Source: Acidobacteriota bacterium (GTDB taxonomy: Bacteria > Acidobacteriota > Blastocatellia > UBA7656). Taken from it: a DNA stretch of 64,000 nucleotides. Location of the stretch: positions 166,285-230,284 of the forward strand of contig JBFMDH010000006.1 of the NCBI GenBank assembly GCA_040754075.1. Direction: 5' to 3'. Below the pieces are notes generated by a model. The model saw only the letters and a list, made by a program, of their open reading frames with translations. It did no database searches and had not been told where the DNA came from. Both the position numbers and the translations under genes were made by a program. Each line of letters starts with the position of its first letter. The first letter of the stretch is position 1. Below are positions 9,014 through 18,236 of the stretch, one piece after another.

Positions 9014-9596
9014 TACTGATGAAAATCTGAGTGAAATAGACCGTGCCGTTGGCGCTGATCCAGGCGCCGATGGCGCTTTGCGTATAAACCGATTCGAGGA
9101 TATTTTTGCGATGACCGGGGCTGTCCATCCAACCGCTCAGACTTGCGGCAACCGGATTGACATAGCCGTTCGAGTACGCGAGGTTTTCGCCCAGAACCCG
9201 CCAGCGAATGCCGTATTCGCTTACCCGCTCTTTGATGGTGCGCCCTTCAGGGTCGGTGTGCGAAAAGAATTTTTCTTCCGCCATGCGCCAGCTGTAATAA
9301 CGCGCCAGCGGCAACAGTTCATCCGAAAAACGCAACGGCGCAAGCCCGCGCGCTTTGCGCTGGCGGTTGACTTCATCAAAACAGCGGCGTTCAAGTTGTT
9401 CGACTTCATAAAGCGGACGGTCGGTTTTGCGCGGACCCGAATCATCCATGTAGGGCGTATGTTTCTTTTCATCGCCGTCGCGGACAATGCGCCCGCGCGT
9501 CGCAACCGACACATTTTGTGCGTAACCGGCAAGGAGTGGCGAGACCAGGAAAACACCTGCTCCAATCAATAAAAAAACGCTCAGAGTCTTTTTCAT
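9009..9596 (-). CDS. Secreted CAP/SCP-domain protein
   Basis: CAP-superfamily protein (195 residues), the fold of SCP/PR-1 and bacterial YkwD. Residues 1-28 are a signal peptide ending near AGYAQ. The CAP domain spans about residues 66-193: LNRQR-like VNRQRKARGL, FSHTDPEGRT with the conserved His, GENLAYSNG, and WMDSPGHRKNIL with the second His. The domain ends in YFTQIF. Bacterial members are extracytoplasmic and mostly of unknown activity. It stands alone between the TPR gene and ispE. Confidence 0.88.
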   Translation of the reverse strand: MKKTLSVFLLIGAGVFLVSPLLAGYAQNVSVATRGRIVRDGDEKKHTPYMDDSGPRKTDRPLYEVEQLERRCFDEVNRQRKARGLAPLRFSDELLPLARYYSWRMAEEKFFSHTDPEGRTIKERVSEYGIRWRVLGENLAYSNGYVNPVAASLSGWMDSPGHRKNILESVYTQSAIGAWISANGTVYFTQIFISK

Positions 9597-9711
9597 AACA
9601 GTCCCTGCTTGGCTGTTTGGGTATCAAGGGTTAAGACTTAGCGACAGACGACAGAAGTCGCTGCTATCCTAACTCTTGTCTACAGATTTCTGAATAGTAA
9701 TTTCCTTGAAA

Positions 9712-11823
9712 CTATTTTTTGCCCAGTTTTTCTTTGATTTTTTTAATTTCTTCGGGTTCGGTTGCCAGTTTCAAAGCCTCTTCCCAACTGGCGCGCGCTT
9801 TATCCATTTGTCCGAGTTTTTTGTAAAGGTCGCCCAGATGGTCGTGAATTGCCGATGAGCGCGGCGAATAAATGACCGCCTGCTCCAGGTGTTTTTGCGC
9901 TTCGGGAATTTTACCCTGTTTGAAAAACGCCCAGCCCAGTGAATCGAGAAATGACCCATTGGTCGGCGCAATGTTGACAGCGCGTTGAATCAAAGCAGTC
10001 GCTTCCGGCAAACGGTCGCCGCGTTCTGCCAGAAAATATCCGAGGTTATTGAGAATCGTCGCGTTTTCCGGGTCGATTTCTAAAGCCTTACGCAAAGTCG
10101 CTTCGGCATCCTTCATCTTATCCTGGCGCTCTTGAATAATGGCGAGGGTAATCAACGGACGAATGTCTTTGGCTTCAAGGGCAATGGCTTTGCGCACCGT
10201 CTCTTCTGCCTGTTTCAACTGATTGGCTTCAAGCTGAATGCTTGCCCAAACCATATAAACATCGGAATCCTCTTCATTATTTTTGAGCAGCGATTTCATG
10301 GTTGAATCGACGGTTGCTATATCGCCGAGTTTGCCTGCCGCCTGGGCGCGCGCGAATTTGAACGAACGCTCGTTGGGAAAGCGGGTCATCGCAGCATTGG
10401 CGGCTTCCAGCGCCTCTTTGTTTTTGCCTTCATCAAGCAATGAATCAAGGATTTGTTCATCGGGACGCGGGCTGTCTTTGCCTAAGACTTTGCGCATGCG
10501 CTCAAAGGTTTCATAGGCTTTGTCGCGTTTGCCCGAGGTGCGATAGGCGAGCGCAATGCGGGCGAGTATCAATCCGGCGTTTTGTTTATCTTCTTTGCGG
10601 TCGCTCACCGTACCATCAGGATTGAGAATTGCGCCAAGCGCCTCTTCATAGGTGTTCACAGCTTTATCGAAGTTCTGCATCTCTTCGTAGGTTTCGGCGA
10701 GCGAATAAAGAATCGGCAAACTGTCGGAAACATCTTGACCTTTGAGGGTATCTTCGAGGGTTTTCACCGCCTCTTCGCGTTTTCCTGAACGGCGCAAGGC
10801 ATCGACTTTGGTGCGCATGGCAGTCAGATAAATCGGGCTGTCTTTGCGCGCCAGTTTCAAGACCGGTTCCAATTCTTTCACCGCTTCATCATATTTGCCG
10901 GCAAACACCAGGGCGTCGGCATAATCGAAAATCAGCGGCGAAATGCCGATGCGACTCATACCGGTTTCGTCATCGTCGTCGTCTTTGGCTTTCGGGTCTT
11001 TCGGGTCTTTTTTATTCAACGCCTTTTTGTAAATGTCTAAAGCTTCCTGAGTACGACCCAGACGAAGATAGGATTTAGCCAGCAATCCCGCATATTGCGT
11101 GGATTTGGGGTTGAGGTCATAAGCTTTTTTCGCGGCTTCGGCGGCTTCGCGGAATTTGTTTTCCTGAAATAACCATTGCGCGAGTTGCGCGTGGATGGCA
11201 TCTGCCGACGTATCATTTGTTGAAACCTTCTTTATCGCCTCAATCGCTTTGTCGCGGTCTTCGAGCGTCCAGTACAAATCGGCAATCAATGCCATCACTG
11301 GAATCGGGCGTTCGCCGCCGAAATCAATTTTGGCGCTTTGGTCGCGTTTGGCAATCTCTTCGAGTTCTTTAACCGCATCCTGAGCTTTCTCTTTTTTGAA
11401 TTCGTTACCGACAAACGATTGCGCGATGTAAATGCGGGCAATCAATTTTCGCGCATCGAGATTGTCAGGCGCGACATTGACGGCTTCGCGAGCCTGCGAT
11501 TCGGCATCGATGACGTTGCGCTCTTTCAGATAAAGCGACCCCAGCGCCACCCGCAAATCGGCAGAGGTCGGATCAAGTTGAATCGCTTCTTTGTAAGCAG
11601 CAATAGCTTTGGGCGTATTGCCGGACTGCTCGTAATTTTGGGCTTCGAGATATTTCTTCATCGCCGCCGCGCGATCCGTCTTTGGCTCCTGTTTGGTGTC
11701 CTGAATCGGTGTTCGGGAATCTGTTCTGAACGGGTTCAAATTGGCGCTGAACCCAGTTTGAGGAACGGTCGACAAGAGCAAAGCCAGTGCCGAGCCGGTA
11801 ATGATGCATTTATTATTTTTCAA
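9712..11823 (-). CDS. Exported tetratricopeptide-repeat protein
   Basis: A 703-residue protein made mostly of TPR helices (for example AIAAYKEAIQLDPTSADLR near the N-terminus and ATILNNLGYFLAERGD near the C-terminus), ending in a Lys-rich stretch. I start it at TTG 11823, with AGGAAG seven bases upstream; this yields a clean signal peptide (KNNKCIITGSALALLL) ending near GFSA. An ATG at 11910 would run into the upstream gene and spoil the signal. TPR proteins of this size usually act as envelope scaffolds; the partner is unknown. It follows the membrane gene ending at 11841 by 17 bases, so they share an operon. Confidence 0.85.
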   Translation of the reverse strand: MKNNKCIITGSALALLLSTVPQTGFSANLNPFRTDSRTPIQDTKQEPKTDRAAAMKKYLEAQNYEQSGNTPKAIAAYKEAIQLDPTSADLRVALGSLYLKERNVIDAESQAREAVNVAPDNLDARKLIARIYIAQSFVGNEFKKEKAQDAVKELEEIAKRDQSAKIDFGGERPIPVMALIADLYWTLEDRDKAIEAIKKVSTNDTSADAIHAQLAQWLFQENKFREAAEAAKKAYDLNPKSTQYAGLLAKSYLRLGRTQEALDIYKKALNKKDPKDPKAKDDDDDETGMSRIGISPLIFDYADALVFAGKYDEAVKELEPVLKLARKDSPIYLTAMRTKVDALRRSGKREEAVKTLEDTLKGQDVSDSLPILYSLAETYEEMQNFDKAVNTYEEALGAILNPDGTVSDRKEDKQNAGLILARIALAYRTSGKRDKAYETFERMRKVLGKDSPRPDEQILDSLLDEGKNKEALEAANAAMTRFPNERSFKFARAQAAGKLGDIATVDSTMKSLLKNNEEDSDVYMVWASIQLEANQLKQAEETVRKAIALEAKDIRPLITLAIIQERQDKMKDAEATLRKALEIDPENATILNNLGYFLAERGDRLPEATALIQRAVNIAPTNGSFLDSLGWAFFKQGKIPEAQKHLEQAVIYSPRSSAIHDHLGDLYKKLGQMDKARASWEEALKLATEPEEIKKIKEKLGKK

Positions 11824-11840
11824 TGCGCTACTTCCTTTCT

Positions 11841-12344
11841 TCAATCTTGATACGTAATCGAATCGAAATATCGAATCGTGCGTTGCCAGGCGGTCGAACG
11901 CGGATAGCACGAGAAAACGATTGCCAAACCGACGAGTCCGATTAACAGCACATCGCGCTGCGACCCGCCAACAAAGGTAATCACCAGAGCCAGTATGCCG
12001 ATAATTTCGGCAATCGCCACCGAAATAATCGTCGTTTGCACAAAATGTCTGATGAGTCCTTTAACCCCGCGGCTTCCGGCAATATATTCAAGTTTCATTT
12101 TACCGAATTGCGAACGGCGAAAGGTAATCGAAGCAAAAGCCAGAATTGCCGCCGCAATTAAAAAGTGCATTTGATAATCCGATGTTGCCTGGCGATTTGC
12201 CGCGCCGAGTAAAAACAACCCGATAACCAGATAAATGGCGATGCTGAACGCAATGGCAACGACAATCATCGCCGCAGTGCGTTGCGCCACCGCAATCTGT
12301 TGCGCGAGGTCGGGTTTTTCGCCTTGCTCTGGATTAAAAATCAC
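11841..12344 (-). CDS. Four-helix membrane protein of unknown function
   Basis: I do not recognise a family. The 167 residues contain four hydrophobic segments (about residues 25-48, 61-77, 108-128 and 132-147). Between the second and third is a basic loop (FRRSQFGKMKLEY). The start codon overlaps the stop of the GspG-tailed gene by four bases, so the pair is translationally coupled. The position between a GspG-like protein and a TPR protein suggests an envelope role, but this is inference. Confidence 0.75.
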   Translation of the reverse strand: MIFNPEQGEKPDLAQQIAVAQRTAAMIVVAIAFSIAIYLVIGLFLLGAANRQATSDYQMHFLIAAAILAFASITFRRSQFGKMKLEYIAGSRGVKGLIRHFVQTTIISVAIAEIIGILALVITFVGGSQRDVLLIGLVGLAIVFSCYPRSTAWQRTIRYFDSITYQD

Positions 12345-12949
12345 TCCTTAACGCCTCCAACCAGTTGACCGTTTTCAATAATAATATCATCACCGGTACT
12401 CGGTTTGCCGTCGGGACCCGAACTTGAAAGTTTATAACGGCTGGCTGTGCCTTTGTATTCAAAGGGGTGTGACCAGGCATCAAAGCGCATCACCATCGGC
12501 ATAAAACGCGGCGCAAGTTGGTCAATCAATTTCTCGCCGCTTTCCGCCGCGACATAGCCGCCGCGTTCGCGCCGAAAAGCTTCAAGCGCCGTGACAAGGG
12601 TTCTCAGGTCTGCGGTGGTGCGCAATATTTTTTCTTTGCGAATGGCAGTTTCAATGAGTTCAAACGATTCCCAGCGCCGGTCACCCGCGCGAATTTCCAC
12701 TGCCTGCCAGTTCCCCTGTTTGTCCTGCGCTAAACGAAAAGCGGTGTCAACGGTCGCTTCAACGACTGCCTGTCCGCCCATCCCTGTGCTGATATCTTTG
12801 ATATGAATATTATTGACGTTATCAAAACCGAGAGCCGCCGCGATTTTTTTACGCGCTTCACCGGCGCTTAAATTTTCTGCCAAAGCGACGACCAGTAAAA
12901 GCGCCAAAATAACGGCTGAAATCATCAGCAAACGAAGGGTGGATTTCAT
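12341..12949 (-). CDS. Membrane-anchored protein with GspG-like C-terminus
   Basis: 202 residues with an N-terminal hydrophobic anchor (residues 6-24). The last ~90 residues resemble the C-terminal domain of type II secretion pseudopilin GspG: a helix (LRTLVTALEAFRRERGGY), DAWSHPFEYKG, and the final SSSGPDGKPSTGDDI calcium-loop-like motif. It lacks the usual GFTLIE prepilin cleavage site, so it is not a normal pseudopilin. The middle (50-110) has no recognised domain. A second protein with the same kind of tail is at 48314-49066. Confidence 0.75.
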   Translation of the reverse strand: MKSTLRLLMISAVILALLLVVALAENLSAGEARKKIAAALGFDNVNNIHIKDISTGMGGQAVVEATVDTAFRLAQDKQGNWQAVEIRAGDRRWESFELIETAIRKEKILRTTADLRTLVTALEAFRRERGGYVAAESGEKLIDQLAPRFMPMVMRFDAWSHPFEYKGTASRYKLSSSGPDGKPSTGDDIIIENGQLVGGVKE

Positions 12950-13456
12950 GGCTTATGTTCTCCAAATCGGCACGGGAGCTTAAAACTTGCGACCTCTTAG
13001 CTATCAGCCATAGTAACAAACGCCTTTTTGCATTGGCAACAGGATTAGCTTTTAAGAAAGGGGGTTAGCTTGTTTAAGCTTCGCAGGGGGCAATTCAAAA
13101 GCCTGGGCAATGCCCCAAATGATCAAGCTCTCCGTTTTTCAAACCTTAAAAGAGCCATGACCTGCAGTTAATCGTTTTTGCCGTCTGAATCTGCTTTTTT
13201 GCGTCCGAACGTGTGCGACACAGACGGTTGAAATGGTTTATATTAATTTTCCGTTCGACAGTGTGGTAGAAGAAGCGACAGAACCAGGCCTCTTGAGCGG
13301 TAGTAAATGTATAAAATGAGCAACTGTATTTTCCGGCGACGACTTGAGAAAACCTCCTAAGTCGTCGCTTTTGTTTCTGTGAACCAGAACTCACCGCTCA
13401 TCGCAGCCTAAACCATTAGAGGTTTTTAACTGGCTCTAACCTCTGGAGAATCGAAA
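12950..13456. other. Intergenic region before cytochrome P460, with orphan hairpin
   Basis: 507 bases between divergent genes, with no convincing ORF. It contains the strong terminator-like hairpin at 13336-13376 and a possible -10 (TATATT, 13239-13244) upstream of it without a good -35. A short GGGGCA/TGCCCC inverted repeat occurs near 13095-13125. Confidence 0.5.
13336..13376 (+). terminator. Terminator-like hairpin with no coding gene upstream
   Basis: Perfect 10-bp stem GCGACGACTT / AAGTCGTCGC (13336-13345 with 13359-13368), 13-base loop, then TTTTGTTT. No plus-strand gene precedes it, so it may end a small RNA or act as an attenuator for cytochrome P460. Confidence 0.6.
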
Positions 13457-13954
13457 GTGATGATTAAACGACGACTCTTGATTGCACTGATAGCGATTAC
13501 CGGTTTAACCGCCGTGACACACCTGCACGCGGCGTCCAATAGCGAAGTTGCTTATCCGACAGGCTACCGCGAGTGGACCCATGTGAAAAGCACTTTGATC
13601 AGCCCTAACGCTCCCACCTTCAGGCGTTCAAGCGGACTGCATCACGTTTACGCAAACGAAAAGGCGATGGAAGGTTACCGCACAGGGCAGTTCGCGGATG
13701 GCTCAGTCATCGTCTTTGACCTGCTCGAGGTCAAAGAGAACGACGGCATCACCACAGAAGGCGCGCGGCGATTTATTGATGTTATGGAAAAAGACAGTAA
13801 ACGGTTTGCCGCAACCGGCGGCTGGGGTTTTGAAGAATTCAAAGGCGACAGTCAAACCGAGCGCGCCCTGACTGCACAAGCGCAAACTGCCTGTTACAAC
13901 TGTCACCTACAGAAAAAAGAGCGCGGTTTCGTATTCAGCGTTTATCGCCAGTAA
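13457..13954 (+). CDS. Cytochrome P460 family protein
   Basis: Exported small c-type haem protein of 165 residues. The signal peptide (residues 1-25) ends near LHAA. The P460 fold is followed by a C-terminal haem-attachment motif CYNCH (Cys146, Cys149, His150). Aromatic residues such as WGFEEF lie before it. Family members include P460 enzymes of ammonia oxidisers, which oxidise hydroxylamine; in heterotrophs the substrate is usually unknown. GTG 13457 has GGAG eight bases upstream; ATG 13460 is an equally possible start. Monocistronic as far as I can see. Confidence 0.85.
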   Translation: MMIKRRLLIALIAITGLTAVTHLHAASNSEVAYPTGYREWTHVKSTLISPNAPTFRRSSGLHHVYANEKAMEGYRTGQFADGSVIVFDLLEVKENDGITTEGARRFIDVMEKDSKRFAATGGWGFEEFKGDSQTERALTAQAQTACYNCHLQKKERGFVFSVYRQ

Positions 13955-14349
13955 AGCGTTTTTATGCGCGAACGCCGGAACAGGCGAATCCATTCAAACG
14001 TGCTAGCTCTTTCGAGCAAGTCATGCGTTGGAGCCGAAAGATGGATTCGCCTTTATCCATTCGATAGGCAGCCTCCTTTCTGCAAAGCCATCGCATTCTC
14101 GCCGAGAGCGAGGGCGCTTTCCAAAAGAGAAGGATGTGCCCTCGGATGAGGCGGGTTAGGCGGACGAGTTTGGGTTGGTTTTCGCTAAATCCGTTTCATC
14201 CGCTCAATCCGAGGGGAAACTTTCTACCTCTTTATTGAAGCTGATCAACTGTTTGGATGAAACCGCTCCTTTTCGCTTCTTAATTCTGCTTTTATTGACA
14301 CGCAATTTTGCGTAGTCATTTCTTTGCTTGCTACAATCCTTAATCAATT
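13955..14349. other. Intergenic region upstream of mfd, with a long-range inverted repeat
   Basis: 395 bases without a convincing ORF. A perfect 12-bp inverted repeat (13982-13993 with 14041-14052) encloses about 47 bases that include a small GCTC/GAGC hairpin; it could be a folded 3' UTR of the P460 mRNA. A TACAAT -10-like hexamer at 14332-14337 lies 12 bases before the mfd start. Confidence 0.5.
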
Positions 14350-17300
14350 ATGTCCGTCAGCACTGCCCAGGAAAATTATTACCGGGAAATTTTTTCCGCC
14401 TTACTTGAAAGCGAGGCGCTCAAGGAAATCGCCGCAGAATTCGGTAAAGGTGGGCGTGCGCTTGTCGTTTCGGGGCTTACGGGAAGCGCCAAAGCCTTAA
14501 TCATTGCGGCAATCGAAAAACAGTTGAATCGTCGCATCGTTTTCATCACCCGCTCGAATCGCGAAATTGAAGACACCCTTCCCGATATGGATTTTTTTTA
14601 CTGCGCCTTAAACGGACTTGAGGCGCACGCGGGCAAGGTTTGCGCCATCCCCGCGCTTGAAAACGACCCCTATGACGGAACTTCGCCGCACGCCGAAGTT
14701 CTCGAACAGCGCACCCTCGCTTTGCATCAGGCATACGAAGGCACCGCGCGAATCCTGCTCACTTCGATTGATGCGCTTGCCGAACGCACGATTGCGCCAA
14801 ACCAATTGAAAGCTTCAAGCATCGAGCTTCGCCTCGGCGAAGATATGCCGCCCGAACTGATCGTTGATTTGCTCATCTCAAGCGGCTATGTGCGCCAGGA
14901 ACCGGTCGGCGCAGTCGGCGAATTCAGTTTGCGCGGCGGCATCCTCGATATTTTTTCGCCGGCGCATGACGCGCCGCATCGCATTGAATTTTTCGGCGAC
15001 ACGGTTGATTCGATACGCGAATTTGACGCCGACACGCAACGCTCAACCGGCAAACGCTCAGAAACCCGCATCGTTCCCATGCGCGAACTCTCGGTGCGCC
15101 GCGAAGAGTTCATCGCGTGGGCGCAAGCCGCGCAAAAACACTGGAAGGATGAACGCTTCCGGCGTGATTTACGTTTGCGCGTCGCGCACGCTGAACGCGG
15201 CGAAGCCTTCGAGGGCTGGGAATATCTGTTGCCGCTCACACGCCCGCTCACCGCCTCGGCATTCGATTATTTCAAAGATGCGTTGCTCATCATCGACGAA
15301 CCGACGGACATCGAAAAACGCGCCTCCGAACTTTATAAACATCTGCACGAACGATTCGCTCAAGCCGATGAGGTCGGTGAAATCGCCCTTGCGCCCGACC
15401 AATTATTTTTAAGCCCGGAAGAACTCCGCGAAAAGTTTGCTTCAACATCGCGCCTCGAACTGCGCCTGCTCGGACGCGCCGCCGCAACCACCGACGAACG
15501 ATTCCGCATTGATGGATTTGGTCTCGGTCAGGATACAGGATTCAGGAGTCAGGATTCAGAAACAGGAAGTCAGAAGTCAGAAGTCAGGAATCAGGATTCA
15601 GGATTCAGAAGTCAGAATGATAACGACCTGATCATCACCGCTGAGGCATCATCCAGTCCAACAACAGAAACTCAGTCCGCCGAAACATCATCCAGTCCAA
15701 CAGCAACTCAGTCCTCAGTCCTCAGTCCTCAGTCCTCATCACTTGCGTCTGACGCCAGACCGCTGTTTTGGTTCACGATTACCGACGAAACGCCCGATAT
15801 TTCGATCATTGCGCGCTCGCCGCGTCGCTACTATGGGCGCGTCGTTGAATTGTCGCGCGATTTGCAGGAAGAGTTACAGAATCGCCTGACGGTTTTCGTG
15901 ATGCCAAGCCTGGGGCTTGCCGAACGCACCGTGGAAATGCTTGGTGAGTATCAAATCACCCTGCAGTTATTGCCATCACTTAATGCGCAAACGCCTATTG
16001 TCACAAGTCGCATCGCTACGGTTGGCAAAATCAGCAACGGATTTTCGCTGCCATTTGCCAACCTCACCTTCTTTACTGAAAGCGATGTCTTCGGTGAAGT
16101 CGAGCGCGCGGCGCAACAGCGCCAACTGCCGAAGCGCGCCCGCAAACAACGCAAAGCCTCAGCATTTCTTTCCGACCTCGGTGATTTAAAAGTTAGCGAT
16201 TATGTGGTTCACGTTGACCACGGCATCGGGCAATTTCAAGGCTTGTTGCAAATCGCGACTGCCGGAACTCCGACCGGCAATGTCGCCGCAGGCATTCAAA
16301 GAACGGCAAACGCGGTGCGCGAATTTATGCTGCTGACATTTGCCGAAGGCGCGAAACTCTATGTGCCGGTTGAACGCCTGGATTTGGTGCAACGCTATTC
16401 GGCGGGCGACGGGCATAAACCGCAACTCGATAAACTCGGCGGCATCGGCTGGCAAAAAGCCAAAGCCAAAGTCAAACGCGCCATGCAGGACATGGCTGAA
16501 GCGTTGTTGAAACTTTATGCTGAACGCAAGCTCGTCAAAGGTCATACTTATGGCAGCGATACGCCCTGGCAAAAAGAGTTTGAAGATGCCTTTGAATATC
16601 AACTGACGTCTGACCAGGAAACCGCTATCGAAGATGTGAAGACAGACATGGAACGCGCCGAACCGGCTGACCGTTTGATTGTCGGCGATGTCGGGTACGG
16701 CAAGACGGAAGTGGCAATGAGAGCCGCTTTCAAGGCGGTGATGGAAAACAAACAGGTCGCCGTTCTCGCGCCAACGACGGTCTTAACCTTTCAACATTTC
16801 AAAACTTTTCAAGCGCGGTTCGCGGCTTTTCCCGTGCGCATCGATATGCTTTCGCGGTTCAGAACGACCAAAGAGCAAAAGGCAACGATTAAAGCCATCG
16901 ACGAAGGTCGCGTTGACATCATCATCGGGACACACCGGTTACTATCGAAAGATGTGAAGTTCAAAGATTTGGGACTGTTGATTGTTGACGAAGAACAACG
17001 TTTCGGCGTCGCCCATAAAGAGCGCATCAAGCAGATGCGTAAAAAAGTTGATGTGCTGGCGATGTCGGCGACGCCGATTCCCCGCACTTTGAATATGTCG
17101 CTTGCGGGGCTTCGTGATATGTCGATTATTGAAACGCCGCCGCGCGACCGACTGGCGATTCAAACTCACGTCGTGCCGTTTTCCGACAACGTCGTCCGCA
17201 GCGCCATCGAACTCGAATTGCAACGCGGCGGGCAGGCGTTTTTTGTTCATAATCGCGTCGAAACCATTTATGCCATTGGTGAGCTATTGACTCGTCTGGT

Positions 17301-18213
17301 TCCCGAAGCGCGCATTGGCGTCGGTCACGGGCAGATGGGCGAAAAAGCGTTGGAAGATGTGATTATGAAATTCGTGCGGCACGAATTGGATGTACTGGTG
17401 GCGACCACGATTATCGAAAATGGCATTGATATACCGCTGGCGAACACCATCATTATCAACCGCGCAGATAATTATGGACTGTCGCAACTCTATCAACTGC
17501 GCGGGCGCGTCGGTCGCTCGAATCGTCGCGCTTATGCATATCTATTGATTCCCGGCGAAGACGCGCTCACGGAGATTGCCCGCAAACGACTCGCGGCGAT
17601 TCGCGAATTTTCCGATTTGGGCGCGGGCTTTCGCATCGCTGCGCTTGATTTGGAACTGCGCGGCGCAGGAAATTTATTAGGTGGTCAACAATCCGGTCAC
17701 ATCAACGCCGTCGGCTTTGATTTGTACACCCAGATGTTGGAACGCGCGGTGCGCGAACTCAAAGGGCAACCGATTGAAGACGAAACCTCGGCGGCAATCA
17801 ATCTCGGCGTAGACATTCGCATCCCCGAAGATTTCATTTACGACATGAGCCAAAGGCTGCGCACCTATAAACGCATCTCGTCTTCCGAAAATGATGAAGA
17901 GTTGGCAGACATTCACGCAGAGATTCAAGACCGGTATGGCGCGATTCCTGAATCGGTCGAAAATTTATTCGAGTACGCCAGACTGCGTCGTGAAGCGTCG
18001 CGCCTGGCGGTGGTTTCGATTGATCGCGAAGGCGAACGCCTGGCGGTGAAGTTTTCCGACAAGGCAAAAGTTGACCCGGAAAAATTGATTAATATGGTCT
18101 CAAGCGGTACGGCGACCTTTACGCCATCAGGGGTTTTGAAAGTGAACCTGCGAGCCGCAACCGATGCCGGGATTTTTGCCGAAGTCCGCGAGTTGCTTAG
18201 CGGATTGCATTGA
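14350..18213 (+). CDS. mfd: Transcription-repair coupling factor Mfd
   Basis: Removes RNA polymerase stalled at DNA damage and recruits UvrA. At 1287 residues it is longer than the usual ~1150. Order: UvrB-like domain (about 90-300), a 78-residue low-complexity insert (about 391-468), RNAP-interacting domain (VSDYVVHVDHGIGQF), and helicase motor with Walker A GDVGYGKT (779-786) and DEEQ (880-883). SATPIPRTL and GRVGRSNRRAYAY follow, with the C-terminal TRCF domain last. The insert is built from a heptad DNA repeat that stays in frame. There is no clear ribosome site and a TACAAT lies just upstream, so the mRNA may be nearly leaderless. The next gene starts 23 bases downstream. Confidence 0.97.
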   Translation: MSVSTAQENYYREIFSALLESEALKEIAAEFGKGGRALVVSGLTGSAKALIIAAIEKQLNRRIVFITRSNREIEDTLPDMDFFYCALNGLEAHAGKVCAIPALENDPYDGTSPHAEVLEQRTLALHQAYEGTARILLTSIDALAERTIAPNQLKASSIELRLGEDMPPELIVDLLISSGYVRQEPVGAVGEFSLRGGILDIFSPAHDAPHRIEFFGDTVDSIREFDADTQRSTGKRSETRIVPMRELSVRREEFIAWAQAAQKHWKDERFRRDLRLRVAHAERGEAFEGWEYLLPLTRPLTASAFDYFKDALLIIDEPTDIEKRASELYKHLHERFAQADEVGEIALAPDQLFLSPEELREKFASTSRLELRLLGRAAATTDERFRIDGFGLGQDTGFRSQDSETGSQKSEVRNQDSGFRSQNDNDLIITAEASSSPTTETQSAETSSSPTATQSSVLSPQSSSLASDARPLFWFTITDETPDISIIARSPRRYYGRVVELSRDLQEELQNRLTVFVMPSLGLAERTVEMLGEYQITLQLLPSLNAQTPIVTSRIATVGKISNGFSLPFANLTFFTESDVFGEVERAAQQRQLPKRARKQRKASAFLSDLGDLKVSDYVVHVDHGIGQFQGLLQIATAGTPTGNVAAGIQRTANAVREFMLLTFAEGAKLYVPVERLDLVQRYSAGDGHKPQLDKLGGIGWQKAKAKVKRAMQDMAEALLKLYAERKLVKGHTYGSDTPWQKEFEDAFEYQLTSDQETAIEDVKTDMERAEPADRLIVGDVGYGKTEVAMRAAFKAVMENKQVAVLAPTTVLTFQHFKTFQARFAAFPVRIDMLSRFRTTKEQKATIKAIDEGRVDIIIGTHRLLSKDVKFKDLGLLIVDEEQRFGVAHKERIKQMRKKVDVLAMSATPIPRTLNMSLAGLRDMSIIETPPRDRLAIQTHVVPFSDNVVRSAIELELQRGGQAFFVHNRVETIYAIGELLTRLVPEARIGVGHGQMGEKALEDVIMKFVRHELDVLVATTIIENGIDIPLANTIIINRADNYGLSQLYQLRGRVGRSNRRAYAYLLIPGEDALTEIARKRLAAIREFSDLGAGFRIAALDLELRGAGNLLGGQQSGHINAVGFDLYTQMLERAVRELKGQPIEDETSAAINLGVDIRIPEDFIYDMSQRLRTYKRISSSENDEELADIHAEIQDRYGAIPESVENLFEYARLRREASRLAVVSIDREGERLAVKFSDKAKVDPEKLINMVSSGTATFTPSGVLKVNLRAATDAGIFAEVRELLSGLH
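15530..15736. repeat. Heptad array inside the mfd coding sequence
   Basis: Left arm: AGGATAC, AGGATTC, AGGAGTC, AGGATTC, then AAGTCAG-type units to about 15616. Right arm: four perfect CAGTCCT units (15709-15736), whose reverse complement AGGACTG shares the AGGA core. Between them lie two copies of a ~30-base direct repeat beginning CATCATCCAGTCCAACA. The whole translates as a Ser/Gln-rich linker in Mfd. Confidence 0.8.
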
Positions 18214-18236
18214 ACGTATCATTAACCTCTTTCAAC

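Noticed and set aside
11824-11910. Earlier ATG for the TPR gene
   Set aside because: It overlaps the upstream gene and buries the signal peptide; the TTG with AGGAAG is better.
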